Of a DNA stretch of 64,000 nt, positions 24,752 to 34,274 are shown one piece after another. Positions within the stretch are counted from its first letter, which is position 1, and each line of letters opens with the position of its first letter. Source of the DNA: Kaistella carnis (lineage in GTDB: Bacteria > Bacteroidota > Bacteroidia > Flavobacteriales > Weeksellaceae). The notes below the pieces were generated by a model that saw only the letters and a program-made list of their open reading frames with translations, was not told where the DNA came from and did not search any database. The stretch is from contig NZ_CP034159.1 in NCBI RefSeq assembly GCF_003860585.1, forward strand, positions 2,852,001 to 2,916,000. The letters are read 5' to 3'. The translations under genes were made by a program, and so were the position numbers.

Positions 24752-26872
24752 ATGGACGAATCTCTCTTTAATTTAGCCGAACATACCAACCGAAGTATTT
24801 TTCTAACCGGAAAGGCTGGGACCGGGAAAACGACTTTTCTTAATGAATTTATAAAGAAAACCAAGAAGAAACATATCGTGGTGGCGCCGACTGGAATCGC
24901 TGCGATCAACGCGGGTGGAGTTACGATTCACTCAATGTTCGGACTTCCTTTGAGAACTTTTATTCCGACTACCGATCGAATCGATAGCAATTTAGGAAAC
25001 AATATTGCTGATTTGATGCAGCACTTTAAATACAGAAAAGACAAACTCAAACTTTTGCGCGAAATAGAAATTATTATCATCGATGAGGTTTCCATGTTGC
25101 GTGCTGATGTTTTGGATATGATGGATTTTTCCCTGCGTTTTGTGCGTCGAAATACAGAAAAATTCGGGGGCGTTCAGATGTTGTTTATCGGAGATTTGTA
25201 CCAACTTCCGCCCGTGGTCCGTGATGAACACTTTTTAAAACAGTATTATAAATCCCCCTTTTTCTTTGAGAGTTATGCTTTAAAAGAAATGCCTTTAATT
25301 ACGGTAGAACTGACGACTGTCTATCGGCAGACCGACGAAAAGTTTTTAGATATTTTGAATGATATCCGTGATGGTGCAGTAGGAGATATCGATTTTGAAA
25401 CCTTGAACGAAAGGTATATTCCGGACTTCGAACCGACCGAGGAACCTTATGTTTATCTGACCTCACATAACAAAATGGCGGATGAAATCAATCAGAAAAA
25501 ATTAAAAGAGCTCAAAGGAAAATCTTATGTCTACAGCGCAGAAATCATCGGTAATTTTAATGAAAATCAATATCCGAATGAGGAAGAACTGCAGTTAAAA
25601 GTTGGCGCGCAGGTCATGTTTATCCGTAATGATGCGAGTGGCGAAAAGCGTTATTTCAATGGCAAACTGGCGGAAGTCATGAGTCTGGATGATAAAGAAG
25701 TCACCGTTTTAATCGATGGTGACGATGAGGTTTTCACCTTAAAAAAAGAAACTTGGGAGCAGAAAAGATATGGGTTAGATGCTGAGAAAAATATTACAGA
25801 AGACGTCTTGGGAAGTTTCCAGCAATATCCGATTCGGTTGGCTTGGGCGGTTACGATTCATAAATCCCAAGGTTTAACCTTTGACCGTTTAATTATCGAT
25901 GCCGGGAAATCATTTGCTTCCGGACAGGTTTATGTAGCGTTGTCGCGTTGCCGAACTCTGGAAGGTATCGTTTTAAAATCTAAAATTACACCCAATGTTA
26001 TCTTTGCCGACCGCAGAGTTTCTCAATTTCAAGATGAGACGAATGCGAATGAAAAGATTGAAGAGATCCTTCAATCGGAAAAATACGATTACAGCATCAA
26101 GAAAGTCGTGAACACTCTCGACTGTCAGTGGTTTAAATATTCCCTGGAAACTTGGTTTCAATCGACTAAAACGAGTAAAGCTCTGGATAAAAATAAAGCC
26201 ACTTATCTCTACCAAACACTGCGGCCAAAAGTGGAGAACTTTGAAAATATTTATGGGAAATTTGCCAAAGTGATGTTACAGAAAACCCATAAATTCATTC
26301 ACGGGAAGGAAGAGTGGAGTGAAATTGAAGAAAAAGCAAAAGGTGCGGTGAATTTCTTTTTCACCAAGGTCAATTTAGAGATATTTCAGCCTTTGCTTGA
26401 TTTTTATTCTGAAAATAAAGGCACCAAAGGCCTGAAACAGTACAACGACGATTTCCGTGTATTTTTGGATGATCTGGAAGATTATCTGAATGATTTGAAG
26501 AAAGTGCACTTGCTGGAAGCGCCACTTTTTAACACGGATAATAATGTAGCAATATCGACAAAGGTTGCCAAAATTCCTTCGCATATCTTAACGTTTCAAT
26601 TATTTGAAAGTGGAAAAATAATTCCAGAGATTGCAAAGGAGCGTGGTTTGGTGACTGAAACGATCTTTGGTCATCTTGCAAAATTTGCAGAACAGGGATT
26701 GCTTGATTTATCGCGGATTTTTGCCAAAGAAAAAATTAAAACTTTTGAAAAGGAATTTAAAAAGAATTCTTACGAAACGCTAAACGACTGGAAGAAGGCC
26801 TTGCCGAATGATTTTGAATTTAATGAAATAAGGTTGTTGCTGAATCACTTTACGCATAAGCAATCTAAATAG
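24752..26872 (+). CDS. PIF1/RecD-like ATP-dependent DNA helicase with C-terminal HTH
   Basis: The protein has 706 residues and an SF1 helicase core. Walker A is GKAGTGKTTFL (from residue 20), the Ia region is VVAPTGIAAINAGG, Walker B is IIIIDEVSML and motif III is MLFIGDLYQLPPV. The late motifs are VTIHKSQGLTFD and VYVALSRCRTLEG. After residue 430 comes a helical region with a C-terminal helix-turn-helix (LFESGKIIPEIAKERGLVTE, the HTH_40 type also found in RecQ-like helicases). It probably acts in DNA repair or fork restart by 5'-3' unwinding. It is monocistronic. Confidence 0.92.
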   Translation: MDESLFNLAEHTNRSIFLTGKAGTGKTTFLNEFIKKTKKKHIVVAPTGIAAINAGGVTIHSMFGLPLRTFIPTTDRIDSNLGNNIADLMQHFKYRKDKLKLLREIEIIIIDEVSMLRADVLDMMDFSLRFVRRNTEKFGGVQMLFIGDLYQLPPVVRDEHFLKQYYKSPFFFESYALKEMPLITVELTTVYRQTDEKFLDILNDIRDGAVGDIDFETLNERYIPDFEPTEEPYVYLTSHNKMADEINQKKLKELKGKSYVYSAEIIGNFNENQYPNEEELQLKVGAQVMFIRNDASGEKRYFNGKLAEVMSLDDKEVTVLIDGDDEVFTLKKETWEQKRYGLDAEKNITEDVLGSFQQYPIRLAWAVTIHKSQGLTFDRLIIDAGKSFASGQVYVALSRCRTLEGIVLKSKITPNVIFADRRVSQFQDETNANEKIEEILQSEKYDYSIKKVVNTLDCQWFKYSLETWFQSTKTSKALDKNKATYLYQTLRPKVENFENIYGKFAKVMLQKTHKFIHGKEEWSEIEEKAKGAVNFFFTKVNLEIFQPLLDFYSENKGTKGLKQYNDDFRVFLDDLEDYLNDLKKVHLLEAPLFNTDNNVAISTKVAKIPSHILTFQLFESGKIIPEIAKERGLVTETIFGHLAKFAEQGLLDLSRIFAKEKIKTFEKEFKKNSYETLNDWKKALPNDFEFNEIRLLLNHFTHKQSK

Positions 26873-26884
26873 AAACTGGTTTAA

Positions 26885-27225
26885 CCACAAAAGTCACAAA
26901 AGTTCAGTTCCTATTAAAGTGAAGATAATGCGACTGAAAGTTCACAAAAATTGCAGTGCAAATTGGAATGTAAATGAACTGAAGTATTCTTGAAATTGGA
27001 CTAAAAAGTAAGTGGCTTTTGTAGAAATATACCACAAAAATCACAAAAGTTGAATTGCTATTAAAGTGAAAATAATGCGGTTGAAAGTTTACAAAAATTG
27101 CAGTGCAAATTGACTGTACAGGAACTACAGTATTCTTGAAATTTGACTAAAACGGAAGTGACTTCTGTAGAATAAACCACAAAAGTCACAAAGTTGAATT
27201 AATATTAAAGTGACTATAATGCTCT
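26885..27225. repeat. 146-base intergenic tandem repeat, 2.3 copies
   Basis: The unit begins CCACAAAAGTCACAAAAGTT and recurs at 27032 and 27177 (periods 147 and 145). Copies share ATTAAAGTGAARATAATGCG and AAAATTGCAGTGCAAATT. Identity by eye is high but imperfect, with small indels. No open frame runs through it. It fills the gap between the helicase and lnt genes. Confidence 0.85.
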
Positions 27226-27270
27226 AATACTTGGCTCTTTTTACTTTTTACTTTTCTCTTTTTGCAGATT

Positions 27271-28932
27271 TTACCTTTTAATCACAATCTTCTTCATAGG
27301 TTCCTGGGGTTTTCTATTCTGATATTTTTTGATCCAGTTATAGAAAATTAAAAAACCGAAAACGAATATTGAAATTCGGGATAGTAAATCGCCGGCTCTC
27401 GTATAAAAAGTTTGGTGTTCGTAAAGATTTACCTTGGCAAAAAGAGCTGTTTTATCGCCATAAAGTGTGTCTGCTAAAACTTCACCTTTTGCATCAATAT
27501 GCGCGGAAATCCCACTGTTTGCAGACCTTGCAATTTCGCGGCGGGTTTCGATGGCGCGCATTCTGGCATACGCCATGAGTTGTTTGTGGCCTTGAGTTTC
27601 GCCCCACCAGGAATCATTCGTCATGATCCCTAAAAAGTTTGCCCCTTTTTTCACGTAGTCGGTTACAAATTCGCCATAAATACTTTCATAGCAAATGATT
27701 GGTGCCATTTTACCACTGTTAAAAGGATTGGAGAATACTTTTCGTTCTTTATCAATTCCCAGTGATGCGGTAGTTCCGCCCAGATCGAGCATTGCATTTC
27801 CCAAAAGCGGTTTCAGCACGCTGATGTAGGGGAAAATTTCAACACCCGGAACAAGTTTTCCTTTGTGATAGACGTCTACTTTTTGGTTAGGAATAATTTG
27901 CACGGCAGAATTATAGGAATCAACATAAATTCCCTGCGCAGTTTTATAAGAAGTATCTGTTTTGTCGTTCTCATTTGGGTAAAAACGATGGGAAGAAATA
28001 CCCGTTGCAAATACAGCTTTAGGATGGTTTGCCAGGAAACCTTTTACTTTATTTAAAAGCTCACTTTGCTCAAAACCCGTTTCTGAAATCGAGCCAAATC
28101 CGGGAAGAGAAGTTTCGGGACCCATGTAATAATCAATCGGTCCTTTTGAATTTTCTTCAGCCAAAGTCAGTAAATCATTTAAAATGGTCAGGCTGTCTTT
28201 GGAGTATTTTTCGGTGTAGGGATTCAGCTCCGGTTGTAGCATCAGCACATTGACTGTTCCTGTCGGTTTCAAATCGAAGTTGTTGTATTTTACAACGGAA
28301 ATAAGCATGGGTAAAGCAATTCCTGCTAAAAGAACGGAAGAATTGATGATCAAAGATTTACGTTTTCTTCCCGCTTCCCAGATTCTTAAAGTATAAAATG
28401 CAAAAACATTAACTAATAAGATCCAGAAACTTCCGCCCGTTGCGCCTAAAGTATCATACCATTGAATAAATTTTGGGTAGTCGGCGAAGACATTGCCTAA
28501 GTTTAACCACGGCCAGGTTAATTCCCAACTTAAATGAACTTTTTCGAAAACCATCCAGACTGCAACGAAGAATACGAGTCCGAAATAAGTTCCCTGCGCA
28601 TTTTTGTACCAATGATAACATTGAAAAATAAAGGAATAAAATAAAGAATTCAACAATACCGGAATCACCACTGCGACCAAAGAATGCGTACCATCAGGGT
28701 TTTTGGCGCCATATAACCAACCTGTGGTCACAATATTCCAGATGATAAAACAAAGATAAGTCAGGCCGAAAATAGTCCAGCCTTTCTTTTTTATTTTTGA
28801 AAATTTAGAAATGTCGTGTTCAATGATTAATAAAGGAACGAGGGCGAAAAATATAAAAAACGGAATACCGTAAGTAGGCCAGGAGATGCTCAACAATACC
28901 GCTGAGAGTAAAGACAGGATAATATATTTCAT
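27271..28932 (-). CDS. lnt: Apolipoprotein N-acyltransferase
   Basis: The protein has 553 residues from MKYIILSLLSAVLLS. It adds the third acyl chain to lipoprotein N-terminal cysteines in the inner membrane. An N-terminal block of about six membrane helices (residues 1-220) is followed by the periplasmic nitrilase-like domain. The catalytic Glu is in MGPETSLPG, the Lys in YHKGKLVPGVE and the Cys in APIICYESIYGEF. A final helix near 525-540 anchors the end. It fits the abundance of lipoproteins in this window. Confidence 0.94.
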   Translation of the reverse strand: MKYIILSLLSAVLLSISWPTYGIPFFIFFALVPLLIIEHDISKFSKIKKKGWTIFGLTYLCFIIWNIVTTGWLYGAKNPDGTHSLVAVVIPVLLNSLFYSFIFQCYHWYKNAQGTYFGLVFFVAVWMVFEKVHLSWELTWPWLNLGNVFADYPKFIQWYDTLGATGGSFWILLVNVFAFYTLRIWEAGRKRKSLIINSSVLLAGIALPMLISVVKYNNFDLKPTGTVNVLMLQPELNPYTEKYSKDSLTILNDLLTLAEENSKGPIDYYMGPETSLPGFGSISETGFEQSELLNKVKGFLANHPKAVFATGISSHRFYPNENDKTDTSYKTAQGIYVDSYNSAVQIIPNQKVDVYHKGKLVPGVEIFPYISVLKPLLGNAMLDLGGTTASLGIDKERKVFSNPFNSGKMAPIICYESIYGEFVTDYVKKGANFLGIMTNDSWWGETQGHKQLMAYARMRAIETRREIARSANSGISAHIDAKGEVLADTLYGDKTALFAKVNLYEHQTFYTRAGDLLSRISIFVFGFLIFYNWIKKYQNRKPQEPMKKIVIKR

Positions 28933-29060
28933 AGTTTGTTTAAACTGATTACGTTTTCCAAAGTTAATCATTTATTGAATTTCGGCCGGTATGCAATATT
29001 TGATTTATCTCAGGTTCTGTTTGTTAGAGGAAGTGTTTTAACAAATAAGTTAAGAAGTAT

Positions 29061-29420
29061 TTAGAACTGATTTTCTATCTCTACACTTACGCCGTGCATT
29101 TCGCCCGTCATTGGCGGATTGGTTTTGGTGATTCTAATTTTAATAAAAGAAACCTGTGGAAATTTCATTTTTATATTTTTCAAAATTCTGCCCGCAACAT
29201 GTTCCATCAACTTTGAAGGAACTTTCATTTCATTGTGAATGATGTCGTTGATTTCTGCATAATTAATGGTGTCATTTAAATCATCAGTTCCCACGGCTTT
29301 CCAAAGATCAGCATGAACTTCTACATTCAAAAGATAGTAAGTTCCAATTAATGTTTCCTCCGGAAGTGCGCCGTGATACGCGTAGATTTTAAGATCTTCT
29401 ATAATTATTTTTGAAGTCAT
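29061..29420 (-). CDS. folB: Dihydroneopterin aldolase
   Basis: A 119-residue folate-pathway enzyme that cleaves dihydroneopterin to hydroxymethyl-dihydropterin and glycolaldehyde. It shows IEDLKIYAYHGALPEETLIG with the substrate-binding region, LNDTINYAEINDIIHNE, the catalytic-lysine-region strand FIKIRITKTNPP, and GEMHGVSVEIE. Length is normal. It is separate from lnt by about 130 bases. Confidence 0.94.
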   Translation of the reverse strand: MTSKIIIEDLKIYAYHGALPEETLIGTYYLLNVEVHADLWKAVGTDDLNDTINYAEINDIIHNEMKVPSKLMEHVAGRILKNIKMKFPQVSFIKIRITKTNPPMTGEMHGVSVEIENQF

Positions 29421-29433
29421 TTTACTTTATTTT

Positions 29434-29507
29434 TTAACGCAAAGGCGCAAATATTTTTTTTAAAATAAGCTTTATTACGGACGTAAAGGCGTTTCACTCA
29501 GCAAATA
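29434..29507. repeat. Intergenic repeat family ACGCAAAG, copy 1
   Basis: It opens TTAACGCAAAGGCGCAAATA and closes GTAAAGGCGTTTCACTCAGC. A relative with the same opening and closing words lies upstream of the rsmD gene. It seems to be a dispersed non-coding repeat. Confidence 0.6.
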
Positions 29508-29577
29508 CCTTAGTTATTAATGATGCTCGATTTCTATTCATTTTCAAATTAAAGCATCATCAAATTATCAAACGGTC

Positions 29578-29690
29578 TCCCGCAATAGGGATGGTAGTGG
29601 AAATCCCACAGCAAGCGTTGGCAATGCTTTGGCGCGAGGAATTGCAACGGACAGCCCGGCTTTTTTTCGTGGGGCAAAAGCGTTGGCGAA
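29578..29690 (+). ncRNA. Candidate structured RNA element (Flavo-1-like), copy 3
   Basis: It opens CCCGCAATAGGGATGGTAG and TGGAAATCC. It continues with an inverted repeat around CAAGCGTTGGCAATGC and CCAACGCTTTTG, and closes AATTGCAACGGACAGCCCGG followed by a T run. The AACGGA/AGCCCG closing block and the GGAT...GGAAATCC opening follow the same scheme as the other two copies. It occupies the otherwise empty gap between folB and nadA. Confidence 0.45.
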
Positions 29691-29737
29691 AAAAGATTGC
29701 CCAAAGTACCACTTCGTCACATCACCAAATCATCACA

Positions 29738-30757
29738 TTACTTGATCGTTGTCGATAATTCCAGCATGGCTTCAATCGGTTTCAAAGCTTTCAACCGCAA
29801 TTCCTCATCCATCGTAATTTCCGGTAATTCGTATTTCATGCAGAGATACAGTTTCTCCAGCGTGTTTCTTTTCATGTAAAAACATTCGGAACAGTTGCAG
29901 GATTCGTCGAAAACCAGGGCGGGAATAAGTGTTTTATGCGGGGCGCGTTTTCTCATTTCATGTAGAATTCCTTCCTCCGTCGCCACAATGAATTCCTGGG
30001 CGTCATCTTTCTCCACGAAATTCAGGAGGGCAGAAGTGGAACCTACGAAATGCGCCAAATCGAGAACCGGAGCTTCACTTTCGGGATGAGCGATGAGTTT
30101 TGCCTGAGGATGATCTGCCAATTGCTGCGCGATTCTTTCCATAGAAAACGCTTCGTGAACGATACAGGTTCCATCCCAAAGAATCATATCGCGACCGGTT
30201 TTCTTCATCAGATACCGTCCCAGATTTTTGTCGGGTGCAAAAATAATTGGTCGGTCTTCCGGTAAAGAACGAATAATAGTTTCCGCGTTGGAACTCGTTA
30301 CAATAATGTCGGATTCTGCTTTTGTTTCGGCGTTACAGTTAATGTATGTCGCAATTAAAGCATTTGGATATTTTGCCCGCATTGCGCGTAAACCTTCGCC
30401 GCTACAACCATCTGCCAGTGAACACCCGGCTTGCGTATCAGGAAGCACTACTTTTTTGGTAGGATTTAAGATCTTTGCAGCTTCTGCCATGAAATGTACG
30501 CCACAGAAAGCGATCATATCGGCATCGGTATCTTTGGCTGCTCGTGCTAACTGTAAGGAATCACCCAAATAATCCGCAATGTCCTGAATCGCAGGCGGCT
30601 GGTAATAATGCGCCAAAATCACCGCATTCTTTTCTTTTTTTAAGTCCAGAATGGCTTGTACCAACGCTTCACCTTCTGGAATAATGAGGTCTTTGATATT
30701 TAAAAATCCTCTTACCGGCAGATTTGCCTTTGCTTGATCTATATTTTCGGTGCTCAT
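29738..30757 (-). CDS. nadA: Quinolinate synthase A
   Basis: This 339-residue enzyme condenses iminoaspartate with dihydroxyacetone phosphate to quinolinate in NAD synthesis, using a 4Fe-4S cluster. It shows [48 protein letters not shown] and the C-terminal cysteines in [17 protein letters not shown]. It starts four bases after the SDR gene and is the last gene of a four-gene minus-strand run. No nadB or nadC lies nearby. Confidence 0.96.
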   Translation of the reverse strand: MSTENIDQAKANLPVRGFLNIKDLIIPEGEALVQAILDLKKEKNAVILAHYYQPPAIQDIADYLGDSLQLARAAKDTDADMIAFCGVHFMAEAAKILNPTKKVVLPDTQAGCSLADGCSGEGLRAMRAKYPNALIATYINCNAETKAESDIIVTSSNAETIIRSLPEDRPIIFAPDKNLGRYLMKKTGRDMILWDGTCIVHEAFSMERIAQQLADHPQAKLIAHPESEAPVLDLAHFVGSTSALLNFVEKDDAQEFIVATEEGILHEMRKRAPHKTLIPALVFDESCNCSECFYMKRNTLEKLYLCMKYELPEITMDEELRLKALKPIEAMLELSTTIK

Positions 30758-30761
30758 CTTA

Positions 30762-31493
30762 TTAAAAATTTTTAGGATTGGGATGTATAAATGTATAATT
30801 AAAATCCTGAATTAAATGGTCAGAAGAAATTATTCTCTGCTTCGTTTCAGCGGTTTGATCTGCCATTGTTTCCACTTCCAAATTCAGTATTTGTGCGATG
30901 GATGGATGTTCCGGAGCTACGACATTGTAAATCTCTGACCGTATTTCGGAATGTATCAAAAGATCGACCACTGCCAAGATATCTTCGTAGTGAATGTAAT
31001 TGGCTTTTTTGTGTGGATTTTCAGGCGTTCTGTTTTGATATATTTTTTGAAGAGAGCGTTCATCGCCCATCAAACCGCCAAAACGTAAAATGTTAGTTTG
31101 AGGATATTTCTTTTTTACCAGGTTTTCTGCGGCTAAAATGTCAGGTCGTAGATCGGACGTGTCTTTCTCCGTGAAAATTTTATTTTCCTGTGGATAAATT
31201 CCGGTAGAGCTGAAAAGAATGGTTTTTGGAAATTCTTTGTCCAGTTTCTGAAAGCCCTCGAACCAGTCATTCCGGGAAATGGGCATACTGAAAATGGCGA
31301 CATCTACAGATTCTAAAACACCGAAATCGGGGTTATTATCAAAATCCAGTAAATGAACTTCCTTTGCGAAATTTTGTAAAGCAGGTATTTTTTCCGGGGA
31401 TGTGGTGGTGACTATCGTGTGTTCGCCTTGGGACGACAGCTTTTTTGCAAGTCTTTCGCCAACCCATCCACAACCGATAATGGCTATTCTCAT
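30762..31493 (-). CDS. NAD(P)-binding epimerase-like protein (SDR)
   Basis: A 243-residue Rossmann protein with the dinucleotide motif [15 protein letters not shown] at the N terminus and a SSTGIYPQ segment in place of the usual serine/tyrosine region ([15 protein letters not shown]). It is atypical and shorter than extended SDRs, resembling the YeeZ/GDP-L-fucose-synthase-like group of unknown substrate. Its start overlaps the gmk stop by four bases, showing tight coupling. Confidence 0.8.
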   Translation of the reverse strand: MRIAIIGCGWVGERLAKKLSSQGEHTIVTTTSPEKIPALQNFAKEVHLLDFDNNPDFGVLESVDVAIFSMPISRNDWFEGFQKLDKEFPKTILFSSTGIYPQENKIFTEKDTSDLRPDILAAENLVKKKYPQTNILRFGGLMGDERSLQKIYQNRTPENPHKKANYIHYEDILAVVDLLIHSEIRSEIYNVVAPEHPSIAQILNLEVETMADQTAETKQRIISSDHLIQDFNYTFIHPNPKNF

Positions 31494-32053
31494 GATTTTA
31501 AAAAATTAATTAAGAGATTTTCAATTTCCGTTTTTGCATCTTCTAATTGATCGTTGACCACAATTTTATCAAACTCATTTTTGAAGGAAATTTCTTCAGT
31601 CGCTTTTGAGATGCGTGTTTTAATGGTTTCTAAATCATCGGTTCCTCTTGCGATTAATCTTAATTCCAAGGCGGCTACCGAGGGTGGCATAATGAAAATT
31701 GACAATGCCTGATCTCCAAAATATTTTTTCAGAGAGATTCCACCTTTTACATCAACATCGAAAATTACTACTTTTCCGCTCTCCCAGATTCGTTCAACTT
31801 CAGATTTTAAAGTTCCATAGTATTTTTCGGTATACACTTCTTCATACTCAACAAATGCTTCTTCGTTAATTTTCTTACGAAACTCCTCGGGTGAAATAAA
31901 ATGATAGTCCAAGCCGTGTTGTTCCATTCCCCGCGGATCTCTGGTCGTGCAGGAAATTGAAAAGGCAAGTTGCGGAAATTCTTCTAAACAATGTTTCACG
32001 AGCGTGGTTTTTCCACTGCCGGAAGGTGCTGAGAATATGATTACTTTCTTCAT
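31490..32053 (-). CDS. gmk: Guanylate kinase
   Basis: A 187-residue enzyme that phosphorylates GMP to GDP. P-loop SAPSGSGKTTLVKH lies near residues 8-21. The GMP-binding region SISCTTRDPRGMEQHGLDYH and VIFDVDVKGGISLKKYF are conserved. It lies 90 bases after the yicC gene and overlaps the next gene by four bases. The gmk/yicC neighbourhood is common in bacteria. Confidence 0.96.
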   Translation of the reverse strand: MKKVIIFSAPSGSGKTTLVKHCLEEFPQLAFSISCTTRDPRGMEQHGLDYHFISPEEFRKKINEEAFVEYEEVYTEKYYGTLKSEVERIWESGKVVIFDVDVKGGISLKKYFGDQALSIFIMPPSVAALELRLIARGTDDLETIKTRISKATEEISFKNEFDKIVVNDQLEDAKTEIENLLINFLKS

Positions 32054-32143
32054 TTAATTTTAATTTTGAAAAGACGATTAACTAATCGATGGACAGAGAA
32101 TGAACTAATTCGGGATCTCTTATCGATGCGGACCTCTTTTAGT

Positions 32144-33001
32144 CTATAGTACGTTTAGCGTCTGTTCTTTTACTTTTTCCAGATCGTCTTTCATCATGAC
32201 GACCAGCTTTTGAATTTCTGCGTGGTTGGCTTTTGAACCGAGGGTGTTAATTTCCCGTCCGATTTCCTGGGAGATGAAACCGAGTTTTTTACCATTGAAA
32301 TCTTCGTCGATCATCACTTCTTTATAATATTTCAAATGCTGGGCAAGTCGAACCTTCTCCTCTGCAATATCTAATTTCTCTGTGTAGTACGCCATTTCCT
32401 GATAAAACCGCGTTTCATCGATCTGATCAAATTCATTCATTGATTTTCGGTAGCGTTCTTTTACGCCCTCCATTCTCACTTCTTCGTAAGGTTCAACCTG
32501 GCCTAAATAGGATTCGATTTTTTTAATATTAGTAAGAAGCTCATTTTGTAAAATCTCGCCTTCTGTTCTGCGGAAATTTTCAAACTTCGTCATGGCTTCG
32601 TGCAGCAATTCCTTTAAATAAATGTATTCATCATCGCTAAGTTCATCTGATTTGGTTGAAATCGCATCGGGCATTCTCACCGCCATTTTCAAGTATTCGA
32701 AATCTGGACCGTCGGCAGCGATCTTTTTCAATTCCTCCATGTAGGATTTCACAAGCGCTTGATTAACGGCAACATCATTTGAATCATCTAACGATTCAAT
32801 ATTCACATAACAGTCCACTTTTCCACGCAGAATGCGGTCGTTCAGCATCTTTCGAATTTCAAATTCTTTCTCTCGGTATCTCGACGGGATTTTAATGTTA
32901 AGGTCAAATGATTTGCTGTTGAGGGATTTCAAATCAACGGTTATTTTTTTACCGTCGAAAACTCCTTCACTTCGGCCGAAGCCTGTCATTGATAAAATCA
33001 T
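32144..33001 (-). CDS. YicC/YloC family endoribonuclease
   Basis: The 285-residue protein has the family opening MILSMTGFGRSEGVFDGKKI. Its internal signature is LNSKSFDLNIKIPSRYREKE, and the C-terminal domain contains KLGFISQEIGREINTLGSKA and ending MMKDDLEKVKEQTLNV. YicC proteins are endoribonucleases that affect RNA turnover in stationary phase. It leads the minus-strand run with gmk and is divergent from the PASTA gene. Confidence 0.93.
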   Translation of the reverse strand: MILSMTGFGRSEGVFDGKKITVDLKSLNSKSFDLNIKIPSRYREKEFEIRKMLNDRILRGKVDCYVNIESLDDSNDVAVNQALVKSYMEELKKIAADGPDFEYLKMAVRMPDAISTKSDELSDDEYIYLKELLHEAMTKFENFRRTEGEILQNELLTNIKKIESYLGQVEPYEEVRMEGVKERYRKSMNEFDQIDETRFYQEMAYYTEKLDIAEEKVRLAQHLKYYKEVMIDEDFNGKKLGFISQEIGREINTLGSKANHAEIQKLVVMMKDDLEKVKEQTLNVL

Positions 33002-33097
33002 GTATTTGCTTTAGTAGACAAAGATAATTATTTCAAATCTTTTAGACTTAAAAAAGAAATGGTAAAATATTCCCCAATTACAGAAAAGATAATTTTA

Positions 33098-33105
33098 TAT
33101 ATTTG
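33098..33105 (+). promoter_or_regulatory. -7 promoter element of the PASTA gene
   Basis: TATATTTG lies 22 bases before the start codon. Confidence 0.5.
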
Positions 33106-33127
33106 CATCTAATAAAAGATGTAGAAT

Positions 33128-34210
33128 ATGCTAAAATCGCTCTTCCACTGGAAAGTCTGGGTTAATATACTCGTAGCGGCTGCAGTTTTCGTAGGTTTGG
33201 TCTGGTTGACTTTTCGTTGGCTGGAAGTTCATACCAACCATGGAAAGGAAATCCCGGTACCCAATGTGATGAATAAATCCGTGCAGGAAGCCATAAAGAT
33301 TTTAGATGATTCAGGTTTGGATTACGAAGTCGACAGTTTCAAATACGATCCAAAATACCGTCCTTTTCAAGTATTGCAGATTTATCCTTCACCGGGTTCC
33401 CGTGTAAAAGATGGAAGAACTATTGTGATGAAAGTGAATCCGAGAACCTACGCACAAGTTTCTGTACCCGATGTTTTAGACCGATATAAAGGTTTGGCAT
33501 TCCGGCAGTTAGAGCAAGTGGGTTTAAAGATTGGCGATACGATCTATGAACCGAGTATTCAGCGGGATGCAGTTTTGCGCATGCTGTACAATGGTTCCAC
33601 GTTAAAACCCGGCGCTTTATTGCCGCGTTTTTCTACGATTGATTTGGTGATTGGTGCTGGACCGAAACGAAATATCACCGTTCCTAATCTTGTGGGACTC
33701 ACGGTGCAGGAAGCAAAAGCCATTATTGCCCAAAATCTTTTCGAAGTCGGATTGGTTGAACATGAAGACGGCGGGTCGGATGAATCAGATATCGTTTACT
33801 ATCAGGATCCTGAAGCCTTTGATGTAAGAGATCAGGGAATGCAGGTGGATATTTGGGCCAGTAAAAAAACACCGGCAGAAATGGGCGCGAAAATCTCCCA
33901 GCTCAATTCTATCTACAGAATTAAAATGGATGTTTCAGAACCTTCTTACTATGATGATGGAGCAGTGTACCGTGAACCGGTTCAAAGTGCGCCTCGTCCG
34001 GAAATGCCTCGTCCTGAAACGCCACGACCAACGGTTCCCGAAACCTCCACACCGCGACCTGAAGTAAAAAAACAGGAAGCTCCAAAAGCAACAACCGAAA
34101 CAAAACCTAAGGCCTCTGAGCCAAAACCTACGACTTCAACGCCCGTAACGCCGAAGGAAACTCCGAAAAAAGAGGAGAAACCCAAAGCGAAAAAGGTTGT
34201 GGTTGAGTAA
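33128..34210 (+). CDS. PASTA-domain membrane protein
   Basis: A 360-residue protein. A membrane helix spans residues 11-31 (VNILVAAAVFVGLVWLTFRW), followed by three PASTA repeats at about 40-110, 112-182 and 185-252 (IPVPNVMNKSVQEAIKILDD; VSVPDVLDRYKGLAFRQLEQ; ITVPNLVGLTVQEAKAIIAQ). A Pro/Lys/Glu-rich tail after residue 285 is low-complexity. PASTA domains bind peptidoglycan or beta-lactams. There is no kinase or transpeptidase domain, unlike in Firmicutes. It is followed by rluD; the pair is common in Bacteroidota. Confidence 0.92.
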   Translation: MLKSLFHWKVWVNILVAAAVFVGLVWLTFRWLEVHTNHGKEIPVPNVMNKSVQEAIKILDDSGLDYEVDSFKYDPKYRPFQVLQIYPSPGSRVKDGRTIVMKVNPRTYAQVSVPDVLDRYKGLAFRQLEQVGLKIGDTIYEPSIQRDAVLRMLYNGSTLKPGALLPRFSTIDLVIGAGPKRNITVPNLVGLTVQEAKAIIAQNLFEVGLVEHEDGGSDESDIVYYQDPEAFDVRDQGMQVDIWASKKTPAEMGAKISQLNSIYRIKMDVSEPSYYDDGAVYREPVQSAPRPEMPRPETPRPTVPETSTPRPEVKKQEAPKATTETKPKASEPKPTTSTPVTPKETPKKEEKPKAKKVVVE

Positions 34211-34230
34211 TAATTTATACAATAAAATCT

Positions 34231-34262
34231 AAAGCTTCAACAACAATGTTGGAGCTTTTTCT
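34231..34262 (+). terminator. Terminator between PASTA and rluD genes
   Basis: AAAGCTTCAAC and GTTGGAGCTTT form a stem followed by T residues. It suggests that rluD is at least partly independent, although only 13 bases separate the hairpin and its start. Confidence 0.7.
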
Positions 34263-34274
34263 TTAAAGATACCC

